Shown here in pieces: positions 1-12,353 of a DNA stretch of 64,000 bases; the first letter of the stretch is position 1, and every line of letters begins with the position of its first letter. The notes under the pieces were generated by a model. That model saw nothing but the letters and a program-made list of their open reading frames with translations, ran no database searches and was not told where the DNA came from. The DNA comes from Escallonia rubra. Lineage: Eukaryota; Streptophyta; Magnoliopsida; Escalloniales; Escalloniaceae. Location of the stretch: positions 64,501-128,500 of the forward strand of contig JAVXUO010002106.1 in the NCBI GenBank assembly GCA_033065855.1. Direction: 5' to 3'. The position numbers and the translations under genes are program-made.

Positions 1-238
1 TTGTCTCTCTTGTTGGAGTCTCCATCTGGATGCCGTGATTCATATGAAACTACTCTTTGTTTTTCACTCCCCCTCGGGCAGTTCTTAGTGCATACAATTG
101 CATACTTGTCGAAAAAAGAAAAGCAAGATTCTGTATATGAGTTTCTCTTGAGGCTATGCTTTAGCCTATTTTTCTTAGGCTCTTTGCAGTGCTTGGATAA
201 TCGGGTTTTGCGTTGACTCTGGTTAAGTCCCCTTCTTG

Positions 239-357
239 TTCGACCACCCCTTCACAGGTAACTCGCCGGCCAACGAGTTATTGTACAGCTCAATCTGCAC
301 AACGCTTGTCAACCCGGTGAGCGAACTGTGCCCGTACAGGCCGTTTATCACCAGGTC
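239..357 (-). pseudogene. HAESA-like LRR receptor kinase fragment
   Basis: The minus strand reads about 40 residues of a leucine-rich-repeat ectodomain, including LTSVVQIELYNNSLAGELP. That stretch is characteristic of HAESA/HSL receptor kinases, plasma-membrane receptors for IDA-type peptides. The preceding LDLVINGLYG resembles the end of the previous repeat with some decay. No signal peptide, further repeats, membrane segment or kinase domain is visible on either side, and the frame degrades at both ends. It is therefore a scrap, not a gene. Another LRR-XI receptor could be the source. The family call is from memory of the motif. Confidence 0.6.
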
Positions 358-1249
358 GAGATCCCTCCCAATCATACCACAGGGCTCCCCACCGTACATA
401 GATAGATATACAAAATAGATATACAAGATGTACAAGAAATTTGATGGCATTTACATAGATAGATATACAAGATGCAAATCGCACTACCATATGCAAGGTC
501 GGTCCAAACAATATCAGAAAATCGATCCAATATGAAGAGGCAGGAAAATCGATCCAATATGAATTGGGAAAAAAAAGCCCTAATTACATTCACAAATCAA
601 GCGACACCTATGTAATAAAACACCGTGAAATCACGCACCTTTAGTACCGTGAAAAGAGAAGAAGAGGCGGAAAATCAGCAAGGAAGAAGAAGAAGAAGAT
701 GAAGCGGCAGCGGCACAGCAATGAGCAGGCGAAGACGGGAAGAAGATGAGGCAGTTGGGGCAAATCTGTCCTTTTTTGGCAAAATCTTTTAATCCCAAAT
801 CATTGACCGTGTTCAATGATAAGTGATAAGTCATTATGTGTGACTTAAAATATTGATCTTCAATTAGCATATCACTTATTATTTTAAGTGATGAAAAAAA
901 TGCGTTACCAAACGCACTTAATTTGAAATCACTGAAAATTTTCAGTTTTAAGTGCTGAATGGTATTATCAAACACACCCAGCTTCTTTGCACAGTTGGAC
1001 CGGCGTGCTGCTCGTTAGAGGATTAGGACGAGTTGGCATTGGGAGGGATGAACATGGCACGGCTAAACATGTGCCATAATTCTAGGGAATGACATTTGGA
1101 TGTCATTCAGGAAGATCAAGAAATTGATTGAGCACAAGGGGTTTTGTGTGTCTGTGATGATTGGTACAAAAGGTTGTCAGCATGTGGTTGATCATGATGT
1201 GGTGAGTAAAATTAATCCTAAGATTAGGTTGTGCAATGTTTCTAATGAA
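358..1249. other. Non-coding spacer with a possible MITE remnant
   Basis: No credible gene was seen. Positions 397-475 hold short imperfect repeats of an ACATAGATAGATATACAA-type unit. Around 800-985 the sequence is AT-rich and ends in a GTGTGTTTGATAATACCATT-type terminus (minus strand), common in plant hAT-like MITEs, but no matching opposite end or target duplication was found. Confidence 0.35.
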
Positions 1250-1258
1250 TTGTTTGAA

Positions 1259-2249
1259 GGATAAACTTTTGCTGCACACCAAGGAGCAGCGTCAAGCTGC
1301 TACCCCTCCACGTGGCAGCGTGTGGTTGGTCCAGCGTCAAGGCCATGCTCATCTCACGTGAAGGAACTAGCTGGAGAAAGGTAACGGACGTCAAGCTGGT
1401 TCCTTAATTGTTGGAATATAAGATACCCAGCAAGCTTTACTTTTCTCTCTTTATATCTCTCTCCCATAGTCACTTTGCAGTCTATTTCTCTCTCTATATC
1501 TCTTCCTTCCCGGGGCTGGGAAACATACCGACAAACTTAGATACGTTGCAAAACTTAGCAGCGTCAAAATTTGACGAAGGTACATTCAGCCATTGTTGAA
1601 TTGTCTGCAAGAAACACATTACAGAGCAACCAAGAATGAGATTTTATTCATCTTAACCGGAAAAGAAATAACAAAAGAACTTGGTCTTTTTGTTCAGGGG
1701 TAAATCAAACAGGCTGCAGACCCAGAATGATGTCATTTGGTTGAAACAGATGCAACTTTTTCCTCTGCTTTATCCCGCTCTTTCTTTGTTTATCAAATCA
1801 GTTTGTTTATCAAATCACAAAGGTGACGCAGGTAATCTCCACGAGACTGTTTTGCTGCTCCTCGACAAGGAGATGGTGGCATGGGATAAGGGATATGCAG
1901 TCACAAAGGTGACGCAAGTAACAGACGATATGAGCAATCCTTGTCCACGTGAACTGGCTGAGCTGTGGTGGGGAGGAAGAATACGAGAAGGAAGAGATAG
2001 AAAGAGAGATATAGAGAGAGAAATAGACTGCAAAGTGACTATGGGAGAGAGATATAAAGAGAGAAAAATACAGCTTGCTGATTATCTTATCTTCCAAAAA
2101 TTCAGGAACCAGCTTGACGTCCGTTACCTTTCTCCAGCTAGTTCCTTCACGTGAGATGAGCATGGCCTTGACGCTGGACCAACCACACGCTGCCACGTGG
2201 AGGGGTAGCAGCTTGACGCTGCTCCTTGGTGTGCAGCAAAATGTTATCC
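1259..2249. mobile_element. MULE-1, short non-autonomous Mutator-like element
   Basis: The element is 991 bp with inverted arms of about 250 bp: roughly 1259-1517 against 1995-2249, starting GGATAAACTTTTGCTGCACACC and nearly the same in reverse at the other end. A perfect 9-bp direct repeat TTGTTTGAA flanks it (1250-1258 and 2250-2258). That length is the Mutator-superfamily signature. No transposase is encoded. Both arms carry CT/GA-rich stretches. The core of about 475 bp has a short direct repeat (CACAAAGGTGACGCA near 1817 and 1904). It sits inside the ~140-bp tandem repeat, which reads continuously if the element and one TSD copy are removed. Confidence 0.85.
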
Positions 2250-3194
2250 TTGTTTGAAACCCAATTTTTTAAACTCAAACGGTTTTGCGCACATATCATC
2301 CCAACATTTCTCCTGTCAAACTTTGGGCCTAAATCACAACTAGGGAGACATGTTGCTGTATGATTATGTTGTGTAAGGTCCTTGATAAAAAGAGGTTGCT
2401 GGAATCCTAGGTTTTGGACTGCCCCCAAATCATTTAGGACCTAAAACGCAACTCTGAAAATTGATTATGTAAGATTTGATTGTCCCAGGTCCTGATGAAA
2501 GTTGACATCTGGATCCCTTTTTTTGGGACTCAGATGCTTTTGCCCCCACATCAAAAGAACATTTTCTGTTGAATTTTGGTCTCGAAACGCAACTACTATA
2601 ACTTGATAATGTTGGATTACGTTATGCCTTGTCCCCGATGAAAATAGTCGTCTAGAACCTTTAGTTTAGGTCTCCGACAGTTTTACCCCTAGGTTAGGCG
2701 AACATTTTTCCGTCAAATTTTGGGCTCAAAACGCAACTCCATTGACCTAATGCTATAAGGTTAGGTTGTGCCAGGTCAATGATTAAAATGGCCGTCCGGA
2801 ACCTATTTTTCGGTTTCACTATTTCACCCTAGATCATGCAAACAATTTTTTTTTCCCAATTTTTTTACACAAAACGCAACTATGGAGACCTAACGCCGTA
2901 AGATTAGGTTGTGCTAGGTCCTTGATGAAAATCGTCGTCTAGGACCCTAGTATTGGGACTCAAACGGTTTTAACCCCAAATTAGGAAACATATTTTCAGT
3001 CAAATGGGCACAAAACGCAACTTTGGAGATTTGTTGTATAAGATTAAGTTTGCAAGGTCCTTCTTGAAAATTGTCCTCATAAACCTATTTTTGGGCACTT
3101 CAATGGTTTTGCCCCCAAAATTAGGCAAACATTTTTCTGTCAAACTTTGGGCCTTAAATGCAATATGAGGACGTAATTTTGAAAGATTAGGTTA
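2250..3194. repeat. Degenerate ~140-bp tandem repeat, left part
   Basis: About seven diverged units follow each other. Each contains, in order, a GGTCCTTGATGAAAA-like segment, a GGGACTCAAACGGTTTTGCCCC-like segment (shortened in places), an ACATTTTTCTGTCAAA-like segment and AAAACGCAACT. Spacing is roughly 120-150 bp. Stops in all frames and poor conservation argue against coding. The sequence just before MULE-1 (about 1215-1249) belongs to the same array. Confidence 0.7.
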
Positions 3195-4784
3195 GGGAAA
3201 ATTAGGAAAAAGTGAGTTTTTGGGTAAAATATTTGGGGATGGTGGGTTTGTTTTGAAAACTTGTGAAAAACTGGGGCAACTTTTTAAAATTTCTGAACAA
3301 CGGTAGAGGCTACGAAGAAATAGGTTTTCTTAACTCCTTTAATTTGCTCTTCCCAAATTACCCCTGCCCCTAAAAGAATGACCTCCTGTTATAGTCCCTT
3401 CCCCACGCCTGATTTGCTCCCTCCTTGGCAGTGGGTGTGTGAAAGGCAATGAGAATATATGCTGAAATGTGTGATCCTGTGTGTGTGGGGTGAGAATAGT
3501 GGGACTGCTGTGTGGGAAATGATATATGTGAAATGGGTTTGTGAGATTTCATGAAGTGGGTTTGTATATTGCTTGTGTGTGTTTGTGTGATAGTGTGTAT
3601 AAAGGAGAAGAGGAGGGACAGCCGTGCTGTGTATGAGTGTGTTCTGGGTTTGGACAGAAGGTGTAGAGAAGAAGAAGATGGGTAAAAGGTTAACAATTCT
3701 GTGCAGTGGGAGTGGTACACTGTGCTTGCACAGTTGTACCACGTAGCTATGGGGCATCGTGCAATTCTCATAAAATGCTGAAACTTTACAGGAATATTCT
3801 TAGGACAATTCTAGAATTACTGTTAAAATTTCAGATTTTTCTGATATCGTTTAATATTTTCAATATGTTTTGAAAGTTTAGTTACTCTAAAATTAGTTTG
3901 GAGCCCTTACAATGGTTAATAAATTCTGGAACAATTACTGTAATGATTTTATGATGTAAATAAGTTTCTTTTTAAGTTTCGTAATTTTTAGAGTTGATTT
4001 GATACTAATTCCATATCGTATTTGATTTAGCAAAACGGATGATTTTAAAATGGTTTCGTTACTTTTTAAATCCTAATTTCTGTTTCACTATTTTTCTTAT
4101 ATATTTTGAAGCTATCATGAAAATTATGGGACTTTGATTTGGGCTAGAAGCATTAATTGCTCTTTTTGGGTTTTTTCTGGTATTTAAGAAAATCGTTTTG
4201 AATTTGAAAATATTCAAAATTTCAGAAAATTTATATTGTAACTTGTTATGCTGTTTTAATGTACAAAAGAATTTTATAAGAATTTATTATCATTCTAGAG
4301 TGTCTTAATGCGTTACAGACTGTGCAAGGTTATCGGTTAGCTAGGTTTAGCTGCTCGAGCAATCCGGTTCGTTTTCGTTTACTTTAAGAGTGTCAGAGTG
4401 AGCAATGATTAAGATTAAGCATTATATTAATAATTTGTGAGGCTAGGCTGAATTCTAATAATTAATTTTTCCATTTAGGTTAATTCGAGGTTTGAACAAG
4501 GTTGAATAACAGCGAGCGCATAACCTGGATCGTATTAAGAGATTTTTATCCGAACCAAACTCTTCATATTTGATTTTCGTACGTTCTCTTGATTTGTTAT
4601 CGCTATTCTTATCATATATGAACTTCTTTTGTAATGAAAAGTACCGCGTTTTGTCACTTCTCAATTAGACCGCATTTTTTCGGCCCAAATATACACGTTG
4701 GTGCCGAGGAGAAAATGATCCACTTCGAAGTGTGTTTACCGATCAATCATAGAAGAACAGTGTAGAAACATGGTCTGGGTGAAA
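3195..4784 (+). repeat. MULE-2 left inverted arm
   Basis: This is the reverse complement of 6902-8490 with few differences; only the stretch around 3296-3345 is clearly diverged. It includes a 133-codon open frame on the minus strand (3370-3771) that reappears, identical, in the other arm. That frame is Ser/Thr/His-rich because of CT- and CA-rich DNA and matches no family I know, so I do not call it a gene. The A/T-rich inner part (about 3780-4660) has no coding signal. Confidence 0.9.
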
Positions 4785-6901
4785 CTAGTCACATTCTGCT
4801 GAAACACAAGTCCTTTTATGTAAAAGTGCATGTCAGATTCTGCTGATGCCCCAGTCTTTTTATGCAGAAATTACGGGGGGCACAAGCGCTGCTTTTGCTT
4901 CGGTGAGACCAGTCATTTTCTGTGGAAACACAAGTCAGTTTCTATAAAATTGCGTGTTTTTACAGTTTCTATAAAATTGCTTCAAGGTATGTTCATCATT
5001 TCATTTACCTTCGTATTTACAGTACATGTTTTTTCTACCTTTTAATTAGGCCTTGGATGAGCCACCTGATTATAATTCTAGCCTGATGGGTAGCTAATAT
5101 TTGTTCATTATACATGTGCATGTTCCTTTGGCATTTTTAGTGCTCTTATCTCTACTCATGTTTTTACCTTTTTAAGAGCCAAATTGTGATTTTCTATTTA
5201 TAGGGAGAGGAACTCAGATCTGTAATTGTTGTTTGCTACTGTATGGAGTTATCAAACATTTCTAGGTATTTATTTTTGGGGCTAACATATGCTGTATGTG
5301 TGAGTTATTCACTGATGGAAGCCATTCTTCATCCGAAATTGTTTTGACAAGTCCAGAAATCCAAATCGTTATGTCTTTGTTATTTGATTAAGGCTCTTGT
5401 CGTTGTTACAAGTAGGGACTTTGGATGGGAATCATCGGTGGACTTTTGATACAGGTTGTGGCACTTGTTACCATTAATCTGTGCACAAATTGAGATAATG
5501 AGGTCAGTCATTTCTGTTAGAATAGAGTCATTCTATCTTGTATCACATGACACTTCTAATAGTAATACATTCGCTGTTTCTTTGAGTTTCTTGATTAAAT
5601 TCTTTAGTTTCATGGAGTGTGGACTTGTGCCTAATGTTGGTGATTCTCAAGATGGTGAAAACGATGTTGGACCTTGCGTGCCTTCAACAACCCATGAAGA
5701 AAATGACAACATTAGCACTTTCTGTGTCTGCTAAACCACAACAACGTCGATTAAATGCCATTCGCAAATGTCGTATGCATCGCGCAAACGACCTACGGTA
5801 TTAGTAAACGCAACAATGATGCCATCAATATTACGCCGTGCAGATAACGTTGTTCCAGCAACTGTCTTACACACATATGAGTGTTTACTGGCAACCCGCT
5901 AATAATATTTTTAACGGATACATAAAAATCCCAAGCATGGTTACACAGACAAAAAGTTACAGTTACACATATTGATCACATCATGTTTAGGTGAGAGTGG
6001 GCGCCAGTTGGAAAATGGGGAGCACAGTAAATGCTTCTAACCCCCTTGGCAAGAATGCTCATCAAAACGTAGGATGTTGACAACCATCAATAATCCCAAC
6101 CCCCTTGGCAATGTTCCTCTTAGCCCGTGATTTCTGCACGGTCATCCCACGTATGTAGTGCTCCCACCCAGAAGAAATGGAGCTGGGCTCCGCCCCGTAA
6201 GTTTTGCATAAATTGACTTGCGCATCCGCACAATCCGACAAGCACATTTGCAGAAACCGACTGGTGGTTTTGCAGAAACCAACTGGTGTTTTTGCAGAAA
6301 CCGACTGGTGTTTTCGCAGAAACCGACTGGTGCCACCACGATCCGTTTGCGTCTACACTTCCGCTTCCTTAGAAAATTCACGCTAAACACATCAACCACC
6401 CCGCATCGGACTCCTCATGGCCGAAACAACCACGATGAAACGGGGCGATAAGATGCGCCCTAGCGGAGAGGTTACGTAATTTCATAAAATCGAGTTCGCA
6501 TACTAGCGGGGGACACTGACAGCCCTCAGTGAACACGAGAGGTGCAAGGGCAATGTGTTTGCGTGGGGCCCGCAAGGGCATCCCACATATGTAGTGGTCC
6601 CGCCGAGATCGTTTTTCTTGCGGGGCCCGGGCCCCATATGCTAAGTTTTGCATAAATTGACTTGCGCATCCGTACAATCCGACAAGCACATTTGCAGAAA
6701 CCGACTGGTGGTTTTGCAGAAATCGACTGGTGTTTTCGCAGAAATCGACTGGTGCCACCACGATCCGTTTGCGTCTACACTTCCGCTTCCTTAGAAAATT
6801 CACGCTAAACACATAAACCACCCCGCATCGGACTCCTCATGGCCGAAACAACCACGATGAAATAGGGCGATGGGCTGCACCCTAGCGGAGAGGTTACGTA
6901 A
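4785..6901. other. MULE-2 core with internal direct repeats
   Basis: No transposase or recognisable gene was seen. Two direct copies of a ~250-bp segment lie at about 6199-6480 and 6650-6905. Each starts TAAGTTTTGCATAAATTGAC and contains three to four tandem ~23-bp units of the form TTTGCAGAAACCGACTGGTG. A diverged relative of the unit is visible at 4795-4960. The repeats show internal duplication after the element formed. Confidence 0.65.
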
Positions 6902-8490
6902 TTTCACCCAGACCGTGTTTCTACACTGTTCTTCTATGATTGATCGGTAAACACACTCCGAAGTGGATCATTTTCTCCTCAGCACCAACGTGTATATTTG
7001 GGCCGAAAAAATGCGATCTAATTGAGAAGTGACAAAAAGCGGTACTTTTCATTACAAAAGAAGTTCATATATGATAAGAATAGCGATAACAAATCAAGAG
7101 AACGTACGAAATCAAATATGAAGAGTTTGGTTCGGATAAAAATCCCTTAATACGATCCAGGTTATGCGCTCGCTGTTATTCAACCTTGTTCAAACCTCGA
7201 ATTAACCTAAATGGAAAAATTAATTATTAGAATTCAGCCTAGCCTCACAAATTATTAATATAATGCTTAATCTTAATCATTGCTCACTCTGACACTCTTA
7301 AAGTAAACGAAAACGAACCGGATTGCTCGAGCAGCTAAACCTAGCTAACCGATAACCTTGCACAGTCTGTAACGCATTAAGACACTCTAGAATGATAATA
7401 AATTCTTATAAAATTCTTTTGTACATTAAAACAGCATAACAAGTTACAATATAAATTTTCTGAAATTTTGAATATTTTCAAATTCAAAACGATTTTCTTA
7501 AATACCAGAAAAAACCCAAAAAGAGCAATTAATGCTTCTAGCCCAAATCAAAGTCCCATAATTTTCATGATAGCTTCAAAATATATAAGAAAAATAGTGA
7601 AACAGAAATTAGGATTTAAAAAGTAACGAAACCATTTTAAAATCATCCATTTTGCTAAATCAAATACGATATGGAATTAGTATCAAATCAACTCTAAAAA
7701 TTACGAAACTTAAAAAGAAACTTATTTACATCATAAAATCATTACAGTAATTGTTCCAGAATTTATTAACCATTGTAAGGGCTCCAAACTAATTTTAGAG
7801 TAACTAAACTTTCAAAAAATATTGAAAATATTAAACGATATCAGAAAAATCTGAAATTTTAACAGTAATTCTAGAATTGTCCTAAGAATATTCCTGTAAA
7901 GTTTCAGCATTTTATGAGAATTGCACGATGCCCCATAGCTACGTGGTACAACTGTGCAAGCACAGTGTACCACTCCCACTGCACAGAATTGTTAACCTTT
8001 TACCCATCTTCTTCTTCTCTACACCTTCTGTCCAAACCCAGAACACACTCATACACAGCACGGCTGTCCCTCCTTTTCTCCTTTATACACACTATCACAC
8101 AAACACACACAAGCAATATACAAACCCACTTCATGAAATCTCACAAACCCATTTCACATATATCATTTCCCACACAGCAGTCCCACTATTCTCACCCCAC
8201 ACACACAGGATCACACATTTCAGCATATATTCTCATTGCCTTTCACACACCCACTGCCAAGGAGGGAGCAAATCAGGCGTGGGGAAGGGACTATAACAGG
8301 AGGTCATTCTTTTAGGGGCAGGGGTAATTTGGGAAGAGCAAATTAAAGGAGTTAAGAAAACCCATTTTTTCCTAACCTCTCCCCTTGTTCAGAAATTTTA
8401 AAAAGTTGCCCCACTTTTTCACAAGTTTTCAAAACAAACCTACCATCCCCAAATATTTTACCCAAAAACTCACTTTTTCCTAATTTTCCC
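6902..8490 (-). repeat. MULE-2 right inverted arm
   Basis: Partner of the left arm. The 133-codon open frame recurs here on the plus strand (7914-8315). Near-identity over 1.5 kb means the arms are recent or have been kept alike by gene conversion. A transcript crossing both arms could fold into a long double-stranded RNA. Confidence 0.9.
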
Positions 8491-8732
8491 ATTAAGTTAT
8501 GCCAGGTTGTTGATGAAAAGTGTCATATGGGACCCTAATTTTTAAACTTGGACGATTTTGCCCCCAGATTAAGTGAACTTTTTTGGTCAAATTTTTGGGC
8601 TCAAAAAGCAATCCAGGGACCTGATGCAGTAAGATTTGATTGTGGCACCTCATGAAAAGTATCATCCGGAATCCTAGTTTCGAGACTCGAACGGTTTTTC
8701 CCACACATCATAGGAATATTTTTGATGAGATT
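8491..8732. repeat. Degenerate ~140-bp tandem repeat, right part
   Basis: This continues the array interrupted by MULE-2. Two more units are visible, with GATTTTGCCCCC near 8552 and CGAACGGTTTTTCCC near 8688. It stops where MULE-3 begins. Confidence 0.65.
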
Positions 8733-8741
8733 AAATATGAA

Positions 8742-10246
8742 GGATTAAATACACGTTAGTACCCTAAAAGTACCCAGATGTCTCACCTGAGGGTCCGAAA
8801 ATTATTTTTTACACATAAGGGTTTGTAATTTTAATTTCATAATAAATAAAAACTTATGTCCTAATTTTTAACGTTCTAGGCAAAACTGTCAAGAGCAATT
8901 TTGCCGAGCAAATTTCTTTTTTCAAACTCTCTTTTAATCCCACGTATTCTTGAAAAGTATAACCACATATGTATGTGGGGGAGAAGTGGGGAGGGAGAAG
9001 GAAAACCAGAGACATCGGTCATCGACGATGGGTGTGCTGATTATGGTGGATGTCGATCGGTCGCCGGAGAAGGTGCCATCGTAGTGGTAGATTTGGGGGC
9101 TGGCTTGAGTAGCCCTCTTCTTTTTTATTTTTCTGTGACGGTAACCCATAGGGGGCAGCGGCGCGACGGCAGCGCGGTGCTGTGGATCTGGTTCCTCGCT
9201 AGCCGTCGTGGACCCAAAGGTCTCTTGGTGATAGATAGGTGGACAGCGGGGTTCGCCAGCAGTGGTTGATGCCGATTGTGGCGGTGGTTAGTATCGATTG
9301 TGGTGGTGGTGTGGCCTTCGTGGAGGTTGACGTCGAATCTACGCCGGTGGGACATGTGGTGGAGATATGTTCGATCTGGTGGTCACACCGGTTGTTGATT
9401 CGTCCACAGCACCCGCTTTCTGACCGAGACCGGCCCGACGAGTGCATAGTTCCCCCCTCCCCCCCCCTCTCTCTCTACTACTGATCTTTTTTCTCCAATT
9501 AGATCATTAACTGCAAATCACAAAAACACTCTCTTATCTACTTTTTCTAATGACATTTTGCGTCTTTAATTCTGAAATCTCGCAGCCGGTAATGATCTAG
9601 GCACCGACTATACTGATCAAGTTGTATGGTGGTGCCGCCACGGTGGTTGTGGTCTTGGCACTGGAGGCGATGTTAGTGCTGGCGCTGATATGATGAGACC
9701 GGCACCGATAGTGATTGTCAGTTGACGGCAGCAACACGAAACATGGTGGTGGTTCGGCAGTGGAAATGTCGATCTGGTATAGGCCGAATGTGTGGCGATG
9801 GCAGTGCTGCGATGATGCGGTGGGTGAAGATTTGGGTGAATTTATTGGGGTTGCATGTTGTTGTGATTTGGTCTCTGCGTCTCTTTTTGTTGCCAGTTTT
9901 CTTTCTCTTGTCGCCGCCAGGATCTGCTGTCGGCTGGTGTGGCAACACCGTCAGTTGTTTCTTTTGCTCAGGGGGTGAGGGGGTGGCTGTTACTACTGCC
10001 GGTAGTTTCTTCTTCTAAAGAAGAAGTAGGAAGAAGTGAAAAATTGAAAAAGAGAAGAGAAAAACAAAATTAAACCTAATCTGACAATTTTGACCCTGAC
10101 AGTTTTGCCTAGAAAGTTAAGAATTCGAACGGAAGTCCTTACTTATTGCGAAATTAAAATTACAAACCCTTATGTGTAAAAATAAATTTTTGGACTCTCA
10201 GCTGAGACTTTGATGTACTTTCAGGGTATTAACGTGTATTTAACCC
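8742..10246. mobile_element. MULE-3, non-autonomous Mutator-like element
   Basis: The element is 1,505 bp with inverted ends of about 165 bp. The left reads GGATTAAATACACGTTAGTACC; the right, reversed, is GGGTTAAATACACGTTAATACC. A perfect 9-bp target duplication AAATATGAA lies at 8733-8741 and 10247-10255. The core (about 8950-10015) is G/T-rich and more GC-rich than its surroundings, with several open frames on both strands but no domain I recognise. Captured host sequence is possible but unproven. No transposase is present. Confidence 0.88.
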
Positions 10247-10252
10247 AAATAT

Positions 10253-11314
10253 GAATTAGACATCGACCTTTGCCCACAATTATTGCTTAAAGGTTGGTCA
10301 TAATATTTTGGTCAAATGAACATTGACGTAAATATTCGTCAATTGAATCCAGTCGTCCACCATCATTTTAACTTAAGATAGTTTAGGACGATTGTGCAAA
10401 ACAAAGAAATTATTTTCTAAAAGTTTTGGTCATAAATGTGCAAATAAAGAGTAGTTTAGCATAATACCCTCTCAAGGGACATAAAATACATTTTGAGGGT
10501 CAAGTTTGTCATTTCACTCATGTAAAAAAAAATAACCCCAACTTCATTGCTCTTTCCGAATTGCCCTCAAGCCCCGCCATTGTCAACTCTTCCGCCACCC
10601 CCGTTATTACGTCATCATCCCCGTCGCTGTTATCTCCCCGTCCCCTCCCAATCCTACTTTTTCCCCCCATTTCTCTCTTGGTACCTTTTTCCCATTGTCC
10701 CTGGCCCTTAAGTCCTTCACCGCTACTACTGACATTGCTTCCTCCTCCCCCCACCCCAAACCGCTCCACCACTGCCACCATCACCATCACGCAACGCCCC
10801 CTGTTGTCACCGCCTCTTTCACTCCCACCCTAACTCTTCCCCCATTTCTCTTTATGCCCTCTCTTCTCCCATTCCCCCCCCCCCCCCCCCCCGAACCACC
10901 ATCTCAGCACTAGCACCACCAGGGAGATCTCCAAAGCCCACCTCCCCACCTTTGTCGTAGCACCAAGAACCACCATCGAGATCTCCAACCTCGATCCACA
11001 ATGTCCACAACCTCCGAATCACCAACCCTCACCATCTAGTGAAGAATTTGTTACCGTGGCGGTGGCAGTGGAAAAGAATTACGCTTAGAAAGAATAATTA
11101 CCTATCTTAAATTATTGAGATATGCCCAAAAGTTAGCATAATTAAAGAAGTAACTTTTTTAGTTACACATTCGCCTCAAACTGTTTAAAATTTGAAAGCT
11201 CGTGAATGGCAGAGTTCCATTGATGAATATTTAATAGGTTGGGTCAATTGGCCAAAAAAATTATGATAAGTGATTATTTCGGTCAATTGTTGGGGTTTAA
11301 GTGGTGTTTAATCC
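10253..11314. mobile_element. MULE-4, older diverged Mutator-like element
   Basis: The ends form an imperfect inverted repeat of about 200 bp: GAATTAGACATCGACCTTTGC on the left against GGATTAAACACCACTTAAAC from the right, with similarity continuing inward (for example GTTTAGGACGATTGTGCAAA against a diverged partner near 11165-11185). No target duplication could be matched. MULE-3 inserted across its left edge, so MULE-4 is the older. The core (10560-11030) is C/T-rich, has an 18-20 base C run at about 10877, and its open frames are composition artefacts. Confidence 0.5.
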
Positions 11315-12353
11315 AACTCTTTATGTAATTAATGCATAAATATGCAAAGCCTTGGGCAATTTTCTTCTCTGGCGGCTCCACTTATTGTTACCCTTCCACA
11401 CAAAATTTTCCTATAGACGCGTAGATTTTGATGAAGATCGGTTAGAATTGCATCACCGGCCGGGACTGGATTTTGGAATCCTTAATATTGAACCTTCTTA
11501 GTGATCGAAAAATTTGTTATACCTGAACGTTCCATAGAGAGAGCGCGAGAGGAAGAGAAGTCGAAAATGGATCGAGTTTAGCTTGTTTGGGTAACGAGAA
11601 ACGAAAGAAACTAGTAGAGGAAGACACCTGAGATAGATGCAAAGTTGTCTCCCCTTGGTGTTCAAAGAACTCGTTACACAGTGAAGTTAGGTTGGGAGCA
11701 AGGGTTTGGATTATTAAGCGTGGTAGGTATGCAGTAATCAGGGTATTACATTTGCATTACTGGCTTTCCGCGCCACATAAGCAACATCAACAAATTTCCT
11801 CTCCTGGAATTACCCAGCCATTGTCAATAGTCATCAAGTATGTCATAGGATACCACACTGCATAATTGTCTCCATATCTTCAGCATCACGATGCTAATAA
11901 ATGCACAAGATCGAACATATATGATTGTGCAGCAACATAGACTGAGGCTCTCTCACGATGCATAACATAACGTCTGTGGGTATGGGAATGAAGGATTCTT
12001 GTATGGTTTCGATCATATTTGCATATTGCTTTGACATCTCAAAGCATATTCCACAAGAAACCTGCTTGTGGAACGAATTCGGACATCCACTGATCATAAG
12101 AACCAAGGCATACAAATAGAACTTGTTATACTTGCCTAGTAATGTAACTGTCAGAAATGCTTTGTACCTATGATCCGTCCCTACTGTCAGGAACTGGGCT
12201 GGTAATCGAAGAATGCACAAATTCTGTACGGGTTGTCTACTTTTTCTATGGACAAGTTTACAACTGCAACTCTCTAGTGCTATATTGGAAGCGGAATAGA
12301 TCTATGTTCAGTAATCAGTACTGATCAGTTTTCAGGGAAGTACCTACTTTTTC
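11315..12353. other. Downstream flank of SDS, no gene recognised
   Basis: This covers the presumed 3' UTR and intergenic space beyond the SDS stop. A 108-codon minus-strand open frame at 11894-12220 has no recognisable motif and lacks splice continuity with SDS. A GA-rich patch lies at 11538-11560. Confidence 0.4.

Larger units (their letters stand above)
3195..8490. mobile_element. MULE-2, long-arm (foldback-like) Mutator element
   Basis: This 5,296-bp element is made mostly of two inverted arms of about 1,590 bp (3195-4784 and 6902-8490). The termini read GGGAAAATTAGGAAAAAGTGAG, typical of MULEs. The 9-bp flanks are ATTAGGTTA (3186-3194) and ATTAAGTTA (8491-8499), one mismatch. The ~2.1-kb core has no transposase, only diverged sequence and internal repeats. 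Removing the element restores the ~140-bp tandem repeat. It is non-autonomous. Confidence 0.88.

Noticed and set aside
3370-3771. 133-codon open frame present in both MULE-2 arms (also 7914-8315)
   Set aside because: Composition follows CT/CA-rich DNA. The duplication is explained by the inverted arms, and no motif is recognisable.
10518-10913. Overlapping Pro/Ser-rich and Gly-rich open frames
   Set aside because: They lie in a C/T-rich tract with a long C run. Both strands are open because of composition, inside MULE-4.
11894-12220. 108-codon minus-strand open frame downstream of SDS
   Set aside because: No motif, no splice link to SDS, and the SDS reading frame closes at 12354.
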